64,000 bases of DNA, taken from NCBI GenBank assembly GCA_033439765.1, contig JAULSN010000006.1:310001-374000 (forward strand), in the 5' to 3' direction. This DNA comes from Lasiosphaeria ovina. Lineage: Eukaryota; Ascomycota; Sordariomycetes; Sordariales; Lasiosphaeriaceae. The translations under genes and the position numbers were made by a program. Below, in pieces: positions 33,201 to 45,177 of the stretch. A model generated the notes under the pieces. The model was not told the origin of the DNA. It did not search any database and worked only from the letters and a program-made list of their open reading frames with translations. The stretch's first letter is position 1. Each line of letters opens with the position of its first letter.

Positions 33201-33398
33201 GCCGTGGACCGCGTCCACCGCCTCGGGCAGACGCGCCCCACCACAGTCTGGCGACTCGTCATGGAAGGCACTGTCGAGGAGCGCGTCCTCGACGTGCAGA
33301 GCAAGAAGAGGAACCTAGTCACCCAGGCGTTCAAGGAAGACGACAAGAAGAAGACCAAGGAGACGAGAATGGCGGACCTCGTCAAGCTGCTTGGCTGA
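30300..33398 (+). CDS. HIRAN-SNF2-RING DNA translocase/ubiquitin ligase (Rad5/HLTF type)
   Basis: Nuclear DNA-repair protein of the Rad5/HLTF class; family members remodel stalled forks and ubiquitinate PCNA. Seven exons: 30300..30630, 30682..30767, 30850..30942, 31011..31993, 32056..32328, 32382..32486, 32534..33398; every join keeps phase, 911 aa. Residues 1-110 are basic and Ser-rich with VIDLT (12-16) and YIDLT (92-96), which look like SUMO-interacting motifs. A HIRAN domain follows (NIVGVRYYNGVASIGELV to about 205). The SNF2 ATPase has Walker A GLGKT (Lys374) and DEGH (466-469). An inserted C3HC4 RING begins CAICMES near 672, and helicase motif VI reads DRVHRLGQTRP. It is shorter than yeast Rad5 (about 1170 aa) and nearer to HLTF-like fungal paralogues, so whether it is the true Rad5 orthologue is open. 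Confidence 0.93.
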
Positions 33399-34413
33399 GC
33401 GTGCAACTTCGGGTTGGGGAAAGGGGTGTGCGTCAAGCCGTGCAACGTTGTACACTTTTGAGTCGGTGGCTACGGGCATGGGGGGGTAGGATGGGTGCTG
33501 GAAATTATTCAGCTGAACGGAGCCACCGTAGGCGAGCTTGCGAGCCGGAGGTGGCGTAGAGAGGCTGTATTCTATAATACCGTGAGGGTGCCGAATGTTT
33601 TTCGAACGCTGATTGGCCAGCTTACGTCCGTGTCAAAATACAGGACAGGGACTGGTCGATCGGATAATCCTCGGATTCCTTAAGCCGCGGAATACCGAGC
33701 GCAGCGAGCTGCCCGCCCCTGGAGGGCTGCCGGAGGCACCGTTCAGCGACCCCTTCCTGACTTGCCAGGTAGCTTATTTTACCCATGGCGATAGCGGCTT
33801 GGCGTTACTGTTGTTTGTGTAGTTTACGGATGGCTTGTGCAGTATTTGGGGATATATGTCCCTTGATTTGTGTGGATGTTCTCGTGGGGTTGGTTGGTGT
33901 TATGGCGGGATGTTATCATGGCGGGCTTGGGCTGGCTTGAGATGTGGGCTGTCTGTACAGAGCACTGTATTAATATTTGCCACTGCCTTAGGTGGTTTTG
34001 AGGAGAGCACACAGGATTGTCAGAAGCGAAACATGGAAATGCAGCGAACCAGCTCTCGCTGTACGGCACTGTTTCCCTATCTGACGATTCACACCGACGA
34101 AATAACCGCAAGAAATATGGCGCCTGTTCCTAGTCTAACGGAAGGCACAGCTTCTGCACCTGCAAAAAGAAACCACAACAACTCAACCAAAACAAGGGGG
34201 GCGTGTGGCCCAGAACAAAGTAAAGCAAAGCCCATCTAGGTGATGAAATGAATGAGAAAGACTGCCCTTTCTCGCCCCAAGACGCCAATATTTTGGAAAG
34301 TAGATACGGCAACTCCGACCGGACCCCTGACCTATGCTCCCATGCACCCGTGCCGAAAACAAGTCTCAAAGTTTTTGTTACAATAGAATAGATAGAAAGA
34401 GGAAATAAGGCCA
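33399..34413. other. intergenic, convergent 3' regions
   Basis: Between the ends of the HIRAN-SNF2 gene (+) and the LPMO gene (-). No gene or notable motif. Confidence 0.6.
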
Positions 34414-35854
34414 TCAAAGCCGCCTCCGCGTCCGCCGTCGCTGCGGCTGCTGGCAACCATCCGACGTCGACGCCGACGCTGAGCCAGGCTCAACCACGAC
34501 GACCGCCGGGCCCGGAGAAGCCTCCACCACAGCCGCCGTAGTCGAAGCCGAAGCCGAAGCCGAAGCCGAAGCCGAAACCGAAACCGAAACCGAAACCGAA
34601 ACCGAAACCGAAACCGTCTGCTGAACAGCAGCACCAGCATTCACCGCATTCACCGCCGCCGGAATCTTGGCGACACCCGCATCAACGCCGCCGTCAACAT
34701 CCGGATCGCCGGTAACAATCTTCTGGCCCTGCGCCGGCGGCCCCACGAACGCCCGCGCGCTGCACGCGTCCGCCACGACCTGGCACTTGCGCTTGCTCCA
34801 CGCCGCGCACCCGGCGTACCCCGACGGCGGCGCGCTCTTGTAGCACGCGTCGGCCTGCGCCCAGCAGTTGGCCGCGCTGTCCCAGCAGCCCGTCTCGGTC
34901 GTGTAGGACGGCAGTTCGTAGCCGCACCAGTTGCCGTTTTTGAGCAGGCAGGACGCGGGGACGGCGTCGGATGGGGTGTTGTCGGCGGCGTTTTGCTGTT
35001 GTTTTGTGCTGGTGGATTTGGAATTGGAAGTGGTGGGCGGGATCCATGCGGGGGGGCCCGCGACGACGTACGGCAGTTTGAGCGGCTGCTGGTAGATGTT
35101 GAGCGTCAGGCCCGGGTCCGCGGCGTGCAGGTGGCCGGGGATGGCGACGGTGGGGATTTCGGAAGAGGTTGAGGCTGAGGATGACCCCTGGACGAACAGC
35201 TGGGCGCAGCCGACAAAGACCTGGGGCGACACGACGTTGTTGGTGACGTTCTGCAGGGTCAGGATCTCGGTGCGCAGCAGGTAGTAGCCGTCGGCGAGAC
35301 CGGCGGGCGGCAGCGCGACGCTCAGCAGCCCGTTGTTGGCGATCAGCTTGTCCGTGGCCCACAGCTGGGCCGCCTCGTCGTAGCCCTCGGCCCACAGCTT
35401 GAACCAGCCGTCGCCGGCGGCGCCGGCAGCCGCGCCGTCGCTCATGTTGGCGACGGCCTTAAGGTAGATGGCGGCCGAGCCCTTGTGCGACGCGTCGATG
35501 GCGCCCGGGTTCGACTTGTCGGCCCACGCGCGGAACTCAAACGTCAGCTTGGCGCCTGCGGGCACCGGGCAGCTGAAGGCGACGGCGTTCTGTCCGTCTT
35601 TGCCTGCGTGGGTGTGTCAGATGTCATATCCAAGAGGGGGGGAAGAGACGGGTTGACTTACCGCATGCCATGTCCGGGCTGTCGAGACCGGCGATGGGAA
35701 ACGTGCAGGTGTTCCCGTTGTGCGGCATGCGGATGCAGGTCCCGTCGCCCTGGCTGACGTCGTTGACGAAGAGGGTGGTAAAGACAGTATGGGCCGTCGA
35801 CAGCGGGGCCAAGACGGCCGCCAGGCCGAGCAACAAGGCGGGAGAGGGCATCAT
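34414..35854 (-). CDS. secreted AA9-type polysaccharide monooxygenase, divergent, long C-terminal extension
   Basis: Lytic polysaccharide monooxygenases (AA9, formerly GH61) are secreted copper enzymes that cleave cellulose or hemicellulose. Exons 35854..35662 and 35603..34414 with a 58-nt intron (GTAAGT...ACGCAG); 460 aa. The signal peptide MMPSPALLLGLAAVLAPLSTA would be cut before His22, giving the N-terminal His of the copper brace (HTVFTTLFVND). The second His is in DASHKGSAAIYL (His104). In the motif where AA9 enzymes have Q-x-Y, this protein has PQVFVGC, so the axial Tyr is Phe194. The usual LRHEIIALH reads LRTEILTLQ, losing the second-shell His. Residues beyond about 205 hold a linker, a Cys-rich module (CLLKNGNWCGYELP...CWDSAANCWAQADACY), (SV)n(SA)n repeats and an Arg-rich end. 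Fold clear; activity uncertain. The second Met (35851) is an alternative start. Confidence 0.85.
34543..34615. repeat. hexanucleotide repeat in LPMO coding sequence
   Basis: About five GCCGAA and seven ACCGAA units, read on the minus strand as alternating Ser-Val and Ser-Ala in the C-terminal tail. Divisible by three, so copy changes keep the frame. Confidence 0.9.
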
Positions 35855-38168
35855 TGCGTCCAACACGGTGCTCGCGAACGGTTCTGGAGGTGGCCAGCCC
35901 TGAAGTAGAAGCGAAAAGATGTGAGTCCCGAATGGAATGGTTGCAGTTGTTGCTGCAAGAGAATGTAGATGGCCCAGCACAGCACGGTCTCTGTGACGTC
36001 TGTCAAAGACGAGTTGGGGTTGGTTGGCAAGAACTTGCTTGGCCAGAAGCAGCTGCAGCAAAAGAGAAAGAGAATAAATGAATGGACAAGCTGGACCAAG
36101 AGACCAGACGGCAAGAGAGAAAGAGTGTGTAAGAGGGAGGAAGAGTGGGAGGGGGGCAGACGGGAGAAGAAGAAGAAGGACATGTAGATGACTAGTTCTA
36201 CATGATCAACCTCCCCTGACATGCAACAAGGGACAGAGACCGCCGGCAGGGCAGGGCAGGGCAGGGCGGACCAACTTGGGACACGAGGGAAGAGACCAGA
36301 TGGATGCCCCTTAGCAGACATTACCAGAGGCACACGACAGGGCAGGGCCAGAGAAACAAGGCAAGGGAGCCAGGCCAGGCCAGCCCCCCTTTGCTCACCG
36401 CGCGTGTCACCCAAGGCAGGCAGGTAATAATCAGAACAACACGCGAGTTTGTCTGTGGCGACGGCGCCATGTTGTGCTCTCTCTCTCGCTCTCTCTGCAG
36501 TAGTAGTCTGTCGTCCAGACTCGGAATAGCATAGCACCACCCCTCAGAAGCCCAGGGACGGCAAATCGATAGGTAGGCCGCCTGCCTGTCTTCTCGCTCA
36601 GTCGACCCGTGTTTGAGGTTGAGCCGCCTCCTGCCCCTTACCTGCTTGCCTGTCTGTCTATATCCGTGGATATATTGTGGGGAAGCACGGCGTCGCTTGT
36701 GCCTGCGAACGAGCGGCGATCAACAGGTACCTACCGATGCCGTAGTTACCCCCTCTTGTGGGAGAGGGCGGGCCAATTGAAAGGCGCCTGCATGTAACGT
36801 TAAAGCCTCTGTACTGTACGAATACTGTATCGGGTATCCACAAGCAGGCTCTCCAAGCCGCCCATTGTCCATACATACATACAATACAACCTAGGCAAGG
36901 CAAGGAAGGTAGATATGGCAGCACGTTCGAAGTTGGCAGCGGCGAGAGGAAAGGAGTGGTTGTGAGCGAGCGCGTCTGTCTGTCTGTCCGTCTGTCCGTC
37001 TGTCCGTCTGTCTGTCTGGTATTGCAATTTCGTGTGAAATCGGTTCCTTCCCGCTCGGGAAGATCGTTTTCGCCAAGACGCCACGTTTTTTCACCGGAAG
37101 AGCTCCCACCCACCCAAGCACGCGGGTCGCCGTTTGTTTCGAAACCGGAAACCCTCCAAGGTACGTATAATTTTCGGCTGCGAGTGAGGAGCGAGCGCGC
37201 GCGCGCTTATATGGGCGAAACGCCTGCTTGCCTCTCGCCTATTCCAGAGCTCCTTGACAACCAACCAGTTAATTACTCTTAACATCTGAGTGGCGGGCAC
37301 TTCATTCGCAAAGCGGCCCCAGGAAGGTATGCACGATTGCACGTAGCAAAAAAAAGACATCCAGGCCCGCCGGATAATTTTTTTTTTTTAAATGCCTTGC
37401 ATGTCAGCTCGCAGCTGTTCTTATCCAACATTTACAACGCCCGACCTCTCTTCTCTCCAAGGGAGATAACAAAGTGTATGAACTTTGCTGCATGAGCGAG
37501 AAGCTGAAAAGCTGGTGTCGTCCAGCAGTTATCCACATCGGTTTTCTTCAACGTCCCTATTCTCTTGTCTGCGTTATGTCATCCTAGTCGATATATTCTC
37601 ACCCCAGCTACCTGGGAGATGGCGTCAATCAGCCAACTATCACATACCTTCTAGCCTTGGGGTAGGATATGACTGTTGTTTTTTTGCTGGATGCGAGAAC
37701 TCCAGTGCGAGCCCTTCGCAGCAAACACTTGGTCCCAAACCAGTGTTGCATAGATAGCACCGTGGGGAGAGGCAACCATCGACAGAGATCTGGATGAGTG
37801 GAGAGAGCTATATTCTGTCTGCGCAAGGCAAGTACGAAATTCGTAGCCAACCCGTTGCTGAGCGCTTGCAGACCATCTACCTGCTGCTAGAGAGCGCAAA
37901 TTTGGCGCACCAACCTCGACGAAGAATTACACCGCGTCTATTATGCAACCGCAGAGATGACTTTCCCGCCGCCGCCGCCGCCGCCGCCTCCTCCTCTCCA
38001 TCATGGGTTCCTTTTCCTACATGGCGCGTCCCCTTCCCCAGCTTTTAATTGGTTTTGTTGGTACATGGTACAGATTTATATGCATAGTTATATTATTACA
38101 CAGCGGTCTTTCGTGATATCATGGGGTATCGCTTCTTCTGGGGGAGAGAGGGAGGGGTTGGTCTTCTT
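35855..38168. other. 2.3-kb gene-free stretch upstream of the LPMO gene
   Basis: LPMO promoter side and the 3' region of HSP10. Several short frames, none credible. Contains a CTGT/CCGT tetranucleotide repeat (listed), a (GC)n stretch near 37.2 kb and a (GCC)n run near 37.98 kb. Confidence 0.5.
36975..37017. repeat. imperfect tetranucleotide repeat (CTGT/CCGT)
   Basis: About ten alternating TCTG and TCCG units in the gene-free stretch upstream of the LPMO gene. Confidence 0.85.
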
Positions 38169-38928
38169 TCACTCGTTGATCTTGGCAAGGATCCTAGGCG
38201 CACTGTCAGACCACCAGGCAAAGCACGAGAGTAGGAAGGATATAGAACTCACTCGCTATCCCGGAACAGCTGGAACTCCTCCTCGCCAACCTTGACAGGC
38301 GATCCGCCATACTACACAAAGGCCCCGATGTCAGCGCAACGCCCATCAATGCATTCCCAAGATTATGCCCTCGCGACACTGCACATGCCACATACCTGGG
38401 GGATGAGGACACGGTCGCCCTGGGCCACGCCCATGGGGACGCGCTTGCCGTCGCGGTCGAGGCCGCCGGGGCCGACGGCGAGGACCTTGGCCTCGTTGAG
38501 CTCCTTGACCGACGACTCGGGCAGGAAGATGCCGCTGGCCGTCTTAGCCTCGGCCTTGACGCGCTGCACGAGCACGCGGTCCAGCAGCGGGACGAGCGAC
38601 TTGATGGATCGGATTGTGGTAGACTGGCGAGCACGAAAATGTCAGCATCGGAAGCGTCTCTCTCTCTGTCTTTCTCTAGTTCGTCTTGCTGTCGTGCACA
38701 CGGCTTCCCTCTCTCATCCCAAAGCAGTGTGCATGCGATTGTATTGCCAGGAAGCCGAAGCTTCCCTGCTACCCTGCTACCCTGCTACCCTGCTGCTGCT
38801 GCTGCTACTGCTGCTGCTGCTGCTACTGCATTGCCAGTAGCTCTCATCAAGTCCGCACCCTCCCTCACTTGTCTCTGCTACGGCGGCAACGAGAAATTGG
38901 AGCACGAAGGATAGAGGCGCCTTACCAT
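38169..38928 (-). CDS. HSP10: mitochondrial co-chaperonin Hsp10 (GroES type)
   Basis: Heptameric lid of the mitochondrial Hsp60 chaperonin, needed for matrix protein folding. Four exons: 38928..38926 (only the ATG), 38623..38396, 38311..38253, 38193..38169; donors GTAAGG, GTATGT and GTGAGT; 104 aa, the usual length. The protein starts M-STTIRSIKSLVPLLDRVLV; the GroES signature spans this region. The mobile loop is KTASGIFLPESS, followed by NEAKVLAVGPGG and QGDRVLIPQYGG, with the end DSEILAKINE. The first intron (302 nt) separates the start codon from all other codons and holds CCTGCTA and CTG tandem repeats. A TTC-n8-TCTAGAAG cluster near 39088..39106 upstream resembles a degenerate heat-shock element; this is weak. 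Identification is secure. Confidence 0.96.
38764..38829. repeat. CCTGCTA and CTG tandem repeats in HSP10 intron 1
   Basis: Three to four CCTGCTA units run into a (CTG)n tract interrupted twice by CTA. It lies wholly inside the first HSP10 intron. Confidence 0.85.
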
Positions 38929-39991
38929 TTTGACTGGGTTGAAGCAGCGGCTGGGAAAGAGAGTCGAAATGGTTTGTGGATGGTACGGTAGGCAGTGGTA
39001 GTGGAAGTTGGAAGAGAACAAACTCGGTGTGAAGGGAAAGCTAGCTCCGTTTTTTTTTCTCGATCGCGGATCGCGCGACCCTTGAGCTTCCAAGAGCATC
39101 TAGAAGATCCCCAGTTTTTTCTGGGCTTGGCCCGGAGGCGACGTTTCTCCCCGCCGAGGTACGTGTGCGTACTTTGGCCCCCTGCTCGCTGCGCAAACGT
39201 CTTACTGCATAGTATTTTAGCGGGCCGAATGTCTTCCCCGGCCAGGAGCGGGATGTCATTGGCCTGTAAATTTTGCAAATTGCCGTGAATAATCTCAGTG
39301 GCTGCTCATCCTTCGCCCATCCAGCCCGAAATGCGATAGATAATATTCAACCTGCAGGCTGCAATTCTTTACAATGCAGATGTATTTCAAGAACAGCGTC
39401 TCGCCAACGGTATCGTAAGAATATAAAACAAGAACTGTAAAATAGCGCCCCCGTTTGGTCCCTCACAACACAGTCGAATCCCGACTCCGATCTCTCCTCA
39501 AATGTACCCGCGCTTGCCACTCTCTTCTTCTCACAACCTAAGGATATATGTGTCTCATATAGACTCTATCAAGGACCGCGATCCAATCCTTCTTAGCCCT
39601 CAATGCGTGTAACCTGTACTTAGTAGACCCAGAGTAGTAAAAGGGGCCAAAGAAACAACAAGAAGCAAAAAAAAAAGAGGAACACCTAAATATCCGCTGA
39701 ATGCCCAATAGACCGCCCTCATCTAAGAAAGCCCGGGAAATTCGCTTCGCATACCTCATGACTCCAATAACATACCGTCCGCGGCCTCCCACTCCCTTTT
39801 CAAGTCCAAGTATCTTACCAAGTGAACATCACATCTGATAAGAGAACCCGGTTGACATGATGCCGCTCCCTAGAGCCCTCCTGTTTCCAAATCATAGCAC
39901 CAACCGCCTCCAGCCACCAGGCTTGCAGCCCTTCGACTGGCATCTCGGGGTGAGCCACGACTATATCTCAATGCCAAGAGCCTCTGGCTGA
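38929..39991. other. HSP10 promoter and kinase 3' region
   Basis: No gene recognised. The first 250 bases are the HSP10 upstream region on the minus strand. Confidence 0.55.
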
Positions 39992-42728
39992 TTATTTGCC
40001 GGCGCTGGCTGCACTTGAAGGCGGCTCTAGAACATGTGTGTGGTCATCTGAGTTGACCACAACACCGGCTTCGATCTGCCTGCAAATCACCGTGTTGGCC
40101 ACCCATGGATCCTCCAGGATCTCGCTCATCTTGGCTCGCTTCTTGGGGTCGATTGCCAACATGCCCTCTATCACGTTTCTGCTTTCTCGGGGTAGCAGTC
40201 GCAAGATCCTCCATGGGCCGCGCACCACCTCTTTCTTGTCGCCACCACCGCCAGCACCCGCAGCGCTGCCAGTACTCGCAGTACCGGCGGCCTCATGTCG
40301 CTGTGTCGGCTCGGCCGGCGTAGACTTGTCAGCTTCATGGCCCGATTTGTCTTCTTGACCGACGAAACTTGGGTAATCATAGTCTCTGGCGGGGGTGGAG
40401 CTCAGCGCTGAAGTAGAACTGGCGTGGGGAAGGATAAGCTTCTTCGGATCGTGACCCGGTGACGGATCCGCAGCAAATAACCTGAACGAGTTGTCCGTTA
40501 GGCGAGGCACCTTCCACGGGAACCGCCTCAGTGTCATGCAGCAGTAGATAATAGCTAATGACCAGATGTCCACCGCTTGTGGGTCGTATTTCTTCTCGTC
40601 GTAGACCTCTGGCGCGAGATACGGGTCCGAGCCCACGATGCCTAACACGGTTGATGAGATCACTCAGCCTACCCATCGACTTGACATGGTGTACTCACCT
40701 CCAGCAGGAACTATGCTATTTTCAAATGGATATCTGTAAACATGGGCGCTCCCGAAGTCGATTATCTTCATAATGCCACGGTCGCTAACCACGACATTGT
40801 CGAGCTTCAGATCCCGATGCGCAAGGCCCATGCTGTGCAGATATGTGACGCCGCTTAGGATCTGCAAAAAGCAGCAGCTCACCTCCTCGCGAGACATCTT
40901 GCCAGTCATCACTATGGCGAAGAGGTCGTAAGGCGCGTACTCCATCACTTCGTACCACTTACCCTTCTCCTGGACAATGTCAAGCGTCTCGATAATGTTG
41001 CCATGGTGCAGCGAAGAGCCCATGCAGTACTCTGCCGTGAGTTTCTTGACGTACTCGCGTTCCGTTTCGTAAGAATGGCGAGGACGGAACTCCTTGACAG
41101 CAAAAACAACGCTATCCTCAGCGCGCTTCATAAGTCTCACGGATCCGCCGGCGCCGGCTCCCAGGACCTTTCCGAGCTTTCCGTACTTAGACGTAAGTCC
41201 GTGGTCATCGCCGAAGGGAATTTGAGATGACCTCGAACCGGGCGGTGTCTTGGCATTTGATCGGATCGACGCTGCCGGGGACGCCGTCCGCTTCGCTTTG
41301 TTACTAGGGCCTAGCTTAAAGAAGCGTTTCAAGTCTGCCATTGAGCTGTTCTTACTCTGGGCAAAGCTCTCTTCCAGATGCTCGTCCTTGTGCCTTCCAA
41401 GGCGTTTATCTGTCGAAGCCCTTGGCAGACTGATCGTCGAGGAACTTGGAGAGCTCCCCTTCTTCTTCCTTGAGAAGACAAACCGAGGATCAATCCCTTT
41501 CTGGGCTTGGCGCTTATTTGCAGCGTACGGATCGTTCACTTCTCCGGGCGGCGGCGCATGGCGAGTATAGAATTGCGAGGCAGCAGCAGCTCTTGACGGA
41601 CTGGTCTCGCGGGAAACCGGCACCGAGCCGGTTGGGGAGTTGTTGGCAGTGCTGAGGGAGAAAAGGCCCCGGCGATGATCGCCCAGCGATCCGTGGGAGT
41701 GTTCTTTCTCGTCCGAGGTAACCGGTCTCGGGGAAGCCTGGTCCGCCGACGCTCCCCGCTGTACAGACGGTCGAGGGGACGAAGGAGAGGGTACGTCTTG
41801 AGCGGAGTCGAGGGGTGTAATAATATCGGGAGCGCGACCGAGTTGATCTGGATCCCGGCTATTGGCAGCTTCGCGGTGAAGGCCTTCGCCAGAGGCGGTC
41901 CCCGCCGGGGTGAGCGGGGGAGTATGCATTTCTGAAGCTCTCACACTGGTGTTCAGGAGCGGCGATTGGCGACCGGCCGAGCTCCGGGTTGGCTCGCGGC
42001 TCGGCTCTCGAGAATCATCCTCGTGGGAGGCAGTCTATTGTTAGGTAAATATCAGCTGGTGGCCATGCGACATTGCCAAACTGCCGTCACAAAAAGAGAC
42101 AAATGGGGACAAAGAAGTTGATTGGGGGAGAAGTGGTAGGTACGCGGCCCGGGCTGGCCTTAATAATTGTTTGTGCAAGGCCAATGCCGCAGGAGCAGAA
42201 CCAAGGTGCCGGGAACGCAAAAGTCAAAGGGGTATGACAACATGACAAACTTTGACGCAAAGCTACGTACTCTAGAGGCAGGAAGCGAAAACGGCTCGTA
42301 GGAGAAGATGTTCATCCTCCGCTCTTGCAGCGGGCAAGCTTTGAGTCGATCGGAAAGATGGCGGATCTGTTCGGGCGTCACGTTGTCGCCTGGCTCACCC
42401 AGAGAAAAAGGTGTTGCTGTTGCTGCCCCCGCGGGGCTGTCTGATTCCGCATCTCCTGTGACAATCTCTTCGATGGTCGACTTGAAACGAACCGCAGGCG
42501 GCGGTTGTGCACTCTGGTCCGGCACAGAATCCGGCACGGATCCTGAACGGTCTGCACAATTCCAGACACTGTCAGCCAAGGCACTTGCGATTGCCTCAAC
42601 CCCGACTTGCGGCGCAGGCTGCTGAATCGGATCAAGGCAGAGGGTGCGTGGGGGGTTGCAAAGGAGGGGCAGTTTTTCCTCCCAACAGACATCTCACTTA
42701 CCTTCTTCAGCTGGGCGATCACGCTCAT
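39992..42728 (-). CDS. SAT4/HAL-type serine/threonine kinase
   Basis: Fungal-specific Ser/Thr kinase of the Npr1/Hal5/Sat4 family, whose yeast members stabilise potassium and nutrient transporters at the plasma membrane. Exons 42728..42702 (MSVIAQLKK), 42621..42271, 42034..40699, 40641..39992; donors GTAAGT, GTACGT and GTGAGT; 787 aa with all phases consistent. The N-terminal 400 residues are Ser/Pro/Thr-rich and start with the family motif [21 protein letters not shown]. Kinase domain: Gly loop GAGAGGSV (418-425), Lys440 in [13 protein letters not shown] with Asp534, DFG Asp552, [10 protein letters not shown] activation segment end. A long Ser/Gly/Ala-rich insert follows RFPWKVP, as in SAT4-like kinases, before the last helices ([12 protein letters not shown]). 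Exons 1-2 were joined by splice signals and frame only; the kinase part is certain. Confidence 0.92.
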
Positions 42729-44103
42729 CCGGCTCTTGGCCGACGTTTACCATCTTGACCGCTGCGCACCAGACTGCACGAATTGCTCGACGATGCGCTT
42801 CGTTGCGGATGAGGTCGGTGGGCGGCGGCGATAACGAATGTCGCCAACGACACGGGTGTGGATGAAGAGAATTAGACCTAAAGATGACGGCGGAAGTCGT
42901 CGTTACGAAGATGGTGGGGCTATTCTTTGCTTGCAGACCAAGTACATGTACATGAATGTCCCATGTATGTACATCCCAGGTCCCTTACAAAGACCCGTCG
43001 TTGGTTGTCATCTGGGGGCGGCGCGGGGTCCCTTGAAGCACTTTTATCGGCCCAGGCCGGCTTCTCCCAGCTGGTCGATACGGAAGCATAAGGTGCCCAG
43101 GGATGTACTCTACTTCGGGGAGTTAGGCTAAGGCCGCAATACCCGCCAATTCCGGGACACCGCATGTGGGACTACCCAAGTGCACTTCCAGGTTAACTGG
43201 GTTCGGCTGCATTGACAGGAAATTTTCTCAAAGGCAATGACTCGCAGAACGATCGGCTGCCCGAGGCGCAGAATCCGAGTTCTAGGTTGTTTCGGGAAGA
43301 ATCGCGTTGCGGGGTTGTCTGACATGGATGCGCTGAAGCCCTCTTCGGCGCGAGCGCGGCTTTACCTGGCAGGTACCTTGGGAACTGTAACTGCCCGCTG
43401 CGGCACTGACCTGCTGCCCGCGCTTACTCGGATGCCGCGGGACTGCCACTTCGGAGCTAGATGTAGAACATGCAAGGTAAAGTGGGTACCGGTCTTGGTA
43501 CGGTACTTACAGTAGTGTGCTCTGTAACGTTGACGTTCCTAAACCTGGAATCACAGACAAGGCTAGGGGAAGCTGCCAACGTCTTACCGAGGTCCCGAGA
43601 GAGACGAAACTTGTGACGACCTGAACACTGCACAGCTGTCGAGGACAGTATATCAGGTTACCTGAGTCTATACGGGGGCCGCTACGGTTACACGACCCTA
43701 TTCCTACCTGGTTAGAACTCGTGACGATAAGGTACTATTAAGGTATCCGTACATTGCCTACCTTACGTACCAGGCACTCAATGAGTAAGGCAGGTCATAC
43801 GTAGTAAGTGCGAGCTACACACGGAAAACCAGTGCCGATAAGACATTGGATGTTACCTCACGTCACTAGCTCTCGCAGAATAGGCGACTTGTGTAGCCTG
43901 TGCCACTCTCGCCGTTGTCGTTGTCAGTTAAAAGTTCGGTATGCCTCCATTACAATACATAGTTGTACATACAGCTGCTCGTATACATGCCCAAGATATG
44001 GCTGTTGCGTCTGATATCTCGACGCAGTTGGTTTTTTCCAGATCCCATCACTCCATAAATGCCCAAACGCCTGATGCTCCGCTCTCCAGCTAAGATCGAC
44101 AAC
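42729..44103. other. gene-free stretch between the kinase and uL11m
   Basis: Kinase promoter side and uL11m 3' region. Only short frames; several GGTACC/CCTACCTT-like words. Nothing identified. Confidence 0.5.
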
Positions 44104-44642
44104 CTATGGGACCACAGCAATCCCAATTGATTTGCACTGGTAGATGATGGCCCGGCAGAGGCCTTCCAGCGGCAGCCCAGAGAGCCGCAGCTCTGTCTGC
44201 TTGATCTTGGCGATCTCATAGACGTGCTTCAGGCTCACGGCTCCGACTGTCTCCTTTCCGGGAAAGTTCGCGCCTTTCCTTACGCCCTTCTTCCCAGGCG
44301 CAACCTCGGCCGCATTGAGCAGAAGCCATGACGTCTGCGGAGTCCGGATGTCGAAGTGGAATGACCTGTCGCCCTTGACCGTTACTCGGACGGGCATCGG
44401 AGTGCCCGCGATGATGTGCTGCGTCCTAGCATTGAACTCCTGCAGAGGGCGGTAAATCCTAGTCAGCGTACACTTTCGTTGTCCTTAGCAACCAGCGGCG
44501 AGAGAGCACCGACCTTGCAAAAGTCCATCGACTTGATGCCTTTGCTTCCCAGTGCTGGGCCGACCGGAGGACCGGGGCTTGCCTGGCCAGCCCCGACAAT
44601 GAGCTTGACTATCTGATCCACGGGGCCTTTGACTTTCGACAT
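44104..44642 (-). CDS. MRPL19: mitochondrial large-subunit ribosomal protein uL11m
   Basis: uL11 of the mitochondrial ribosome, which helps form the GTPase-associated centre with the L11-binding rRNA. Exons 44642..44514 and 44439..44104, phase 0, 154 aa. Seen: [19 protein letters not shown], the conserved N-terminal L11 loop, then [22 protein letters not shown] and [14 protein letters not shown] in the rRNA-binding C-terminal domain. The start [20 protein letters not shown] matches the short N-termini of fungal mitochondrial L11. The intron (74 nt) uses a GTCGGT donor, unlike the GTAAGT/GTATGT type elsewhere in the window, so splicing may be less efficient. The gene is divergent from SVF1 with 535 bp between the start codons. 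Confidence 0.95.
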
Positions 44643-45177
44643 TGCGGCAGCTCGAGCGGATGCGCTGTTGAAAGGTTGATCGTCAGGAAGCGTATAAGCG
44701 GAAGCGAAGGTTGATCGCGTATCCGTACGTCGGATGGTTTTGAAGCTCGATTATTCGCGACTGCTGCGCGCCTGGACCGAAAATTTCGGGTGTCACTGCC
44801 GATAGGCCCGTTATCGCATCAGCCACTTTATCCTCCGTGCAGCCCAGGTTGCAGGTTGCACGAACATGTTCAAGCCACTTCTGGGCAGAACCCCTGTCGA
44901 GCATGCCAAGAGGCACAGTGACGTCCTTTGTCAAAGCACCATTTAGTGGGCCAGCCACCCAGCCTAGCCCCCCCTACGGGAGCCAGTACCAGCGGCAGCC
45001 CCCTCATGCTCCACTGGCTGGCCGAGGGGCGAACCCTCCCATCGTCAGCGGTGAATGACCTCGACCTTCAACCAGAACTGCGTCCGTTGGAAAAATTGAA
45101 AGGTCCCTCCCGCGTCCTCTAGCTGCTTCCAGACTCTCGCGCCTCCTTCATTTCCCGATATCTCCAGTATCTCCATC
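44643..45177. other. shared divergent promoter of uL11m and SVF1
   Basis: Both start codons face away from this stretch. A 91-codon minus-strand frame inside it (44958..44683) is not accepted as a gene. No clear TATA box. Confidence 0.55.

Noticed and set aside
44683..44958. 91-codon minus-strand frame between uL11m and SVF1
   Set aside because: Sits in the short divergent promoter, has no recognisable domain and no splice link to uL11m.
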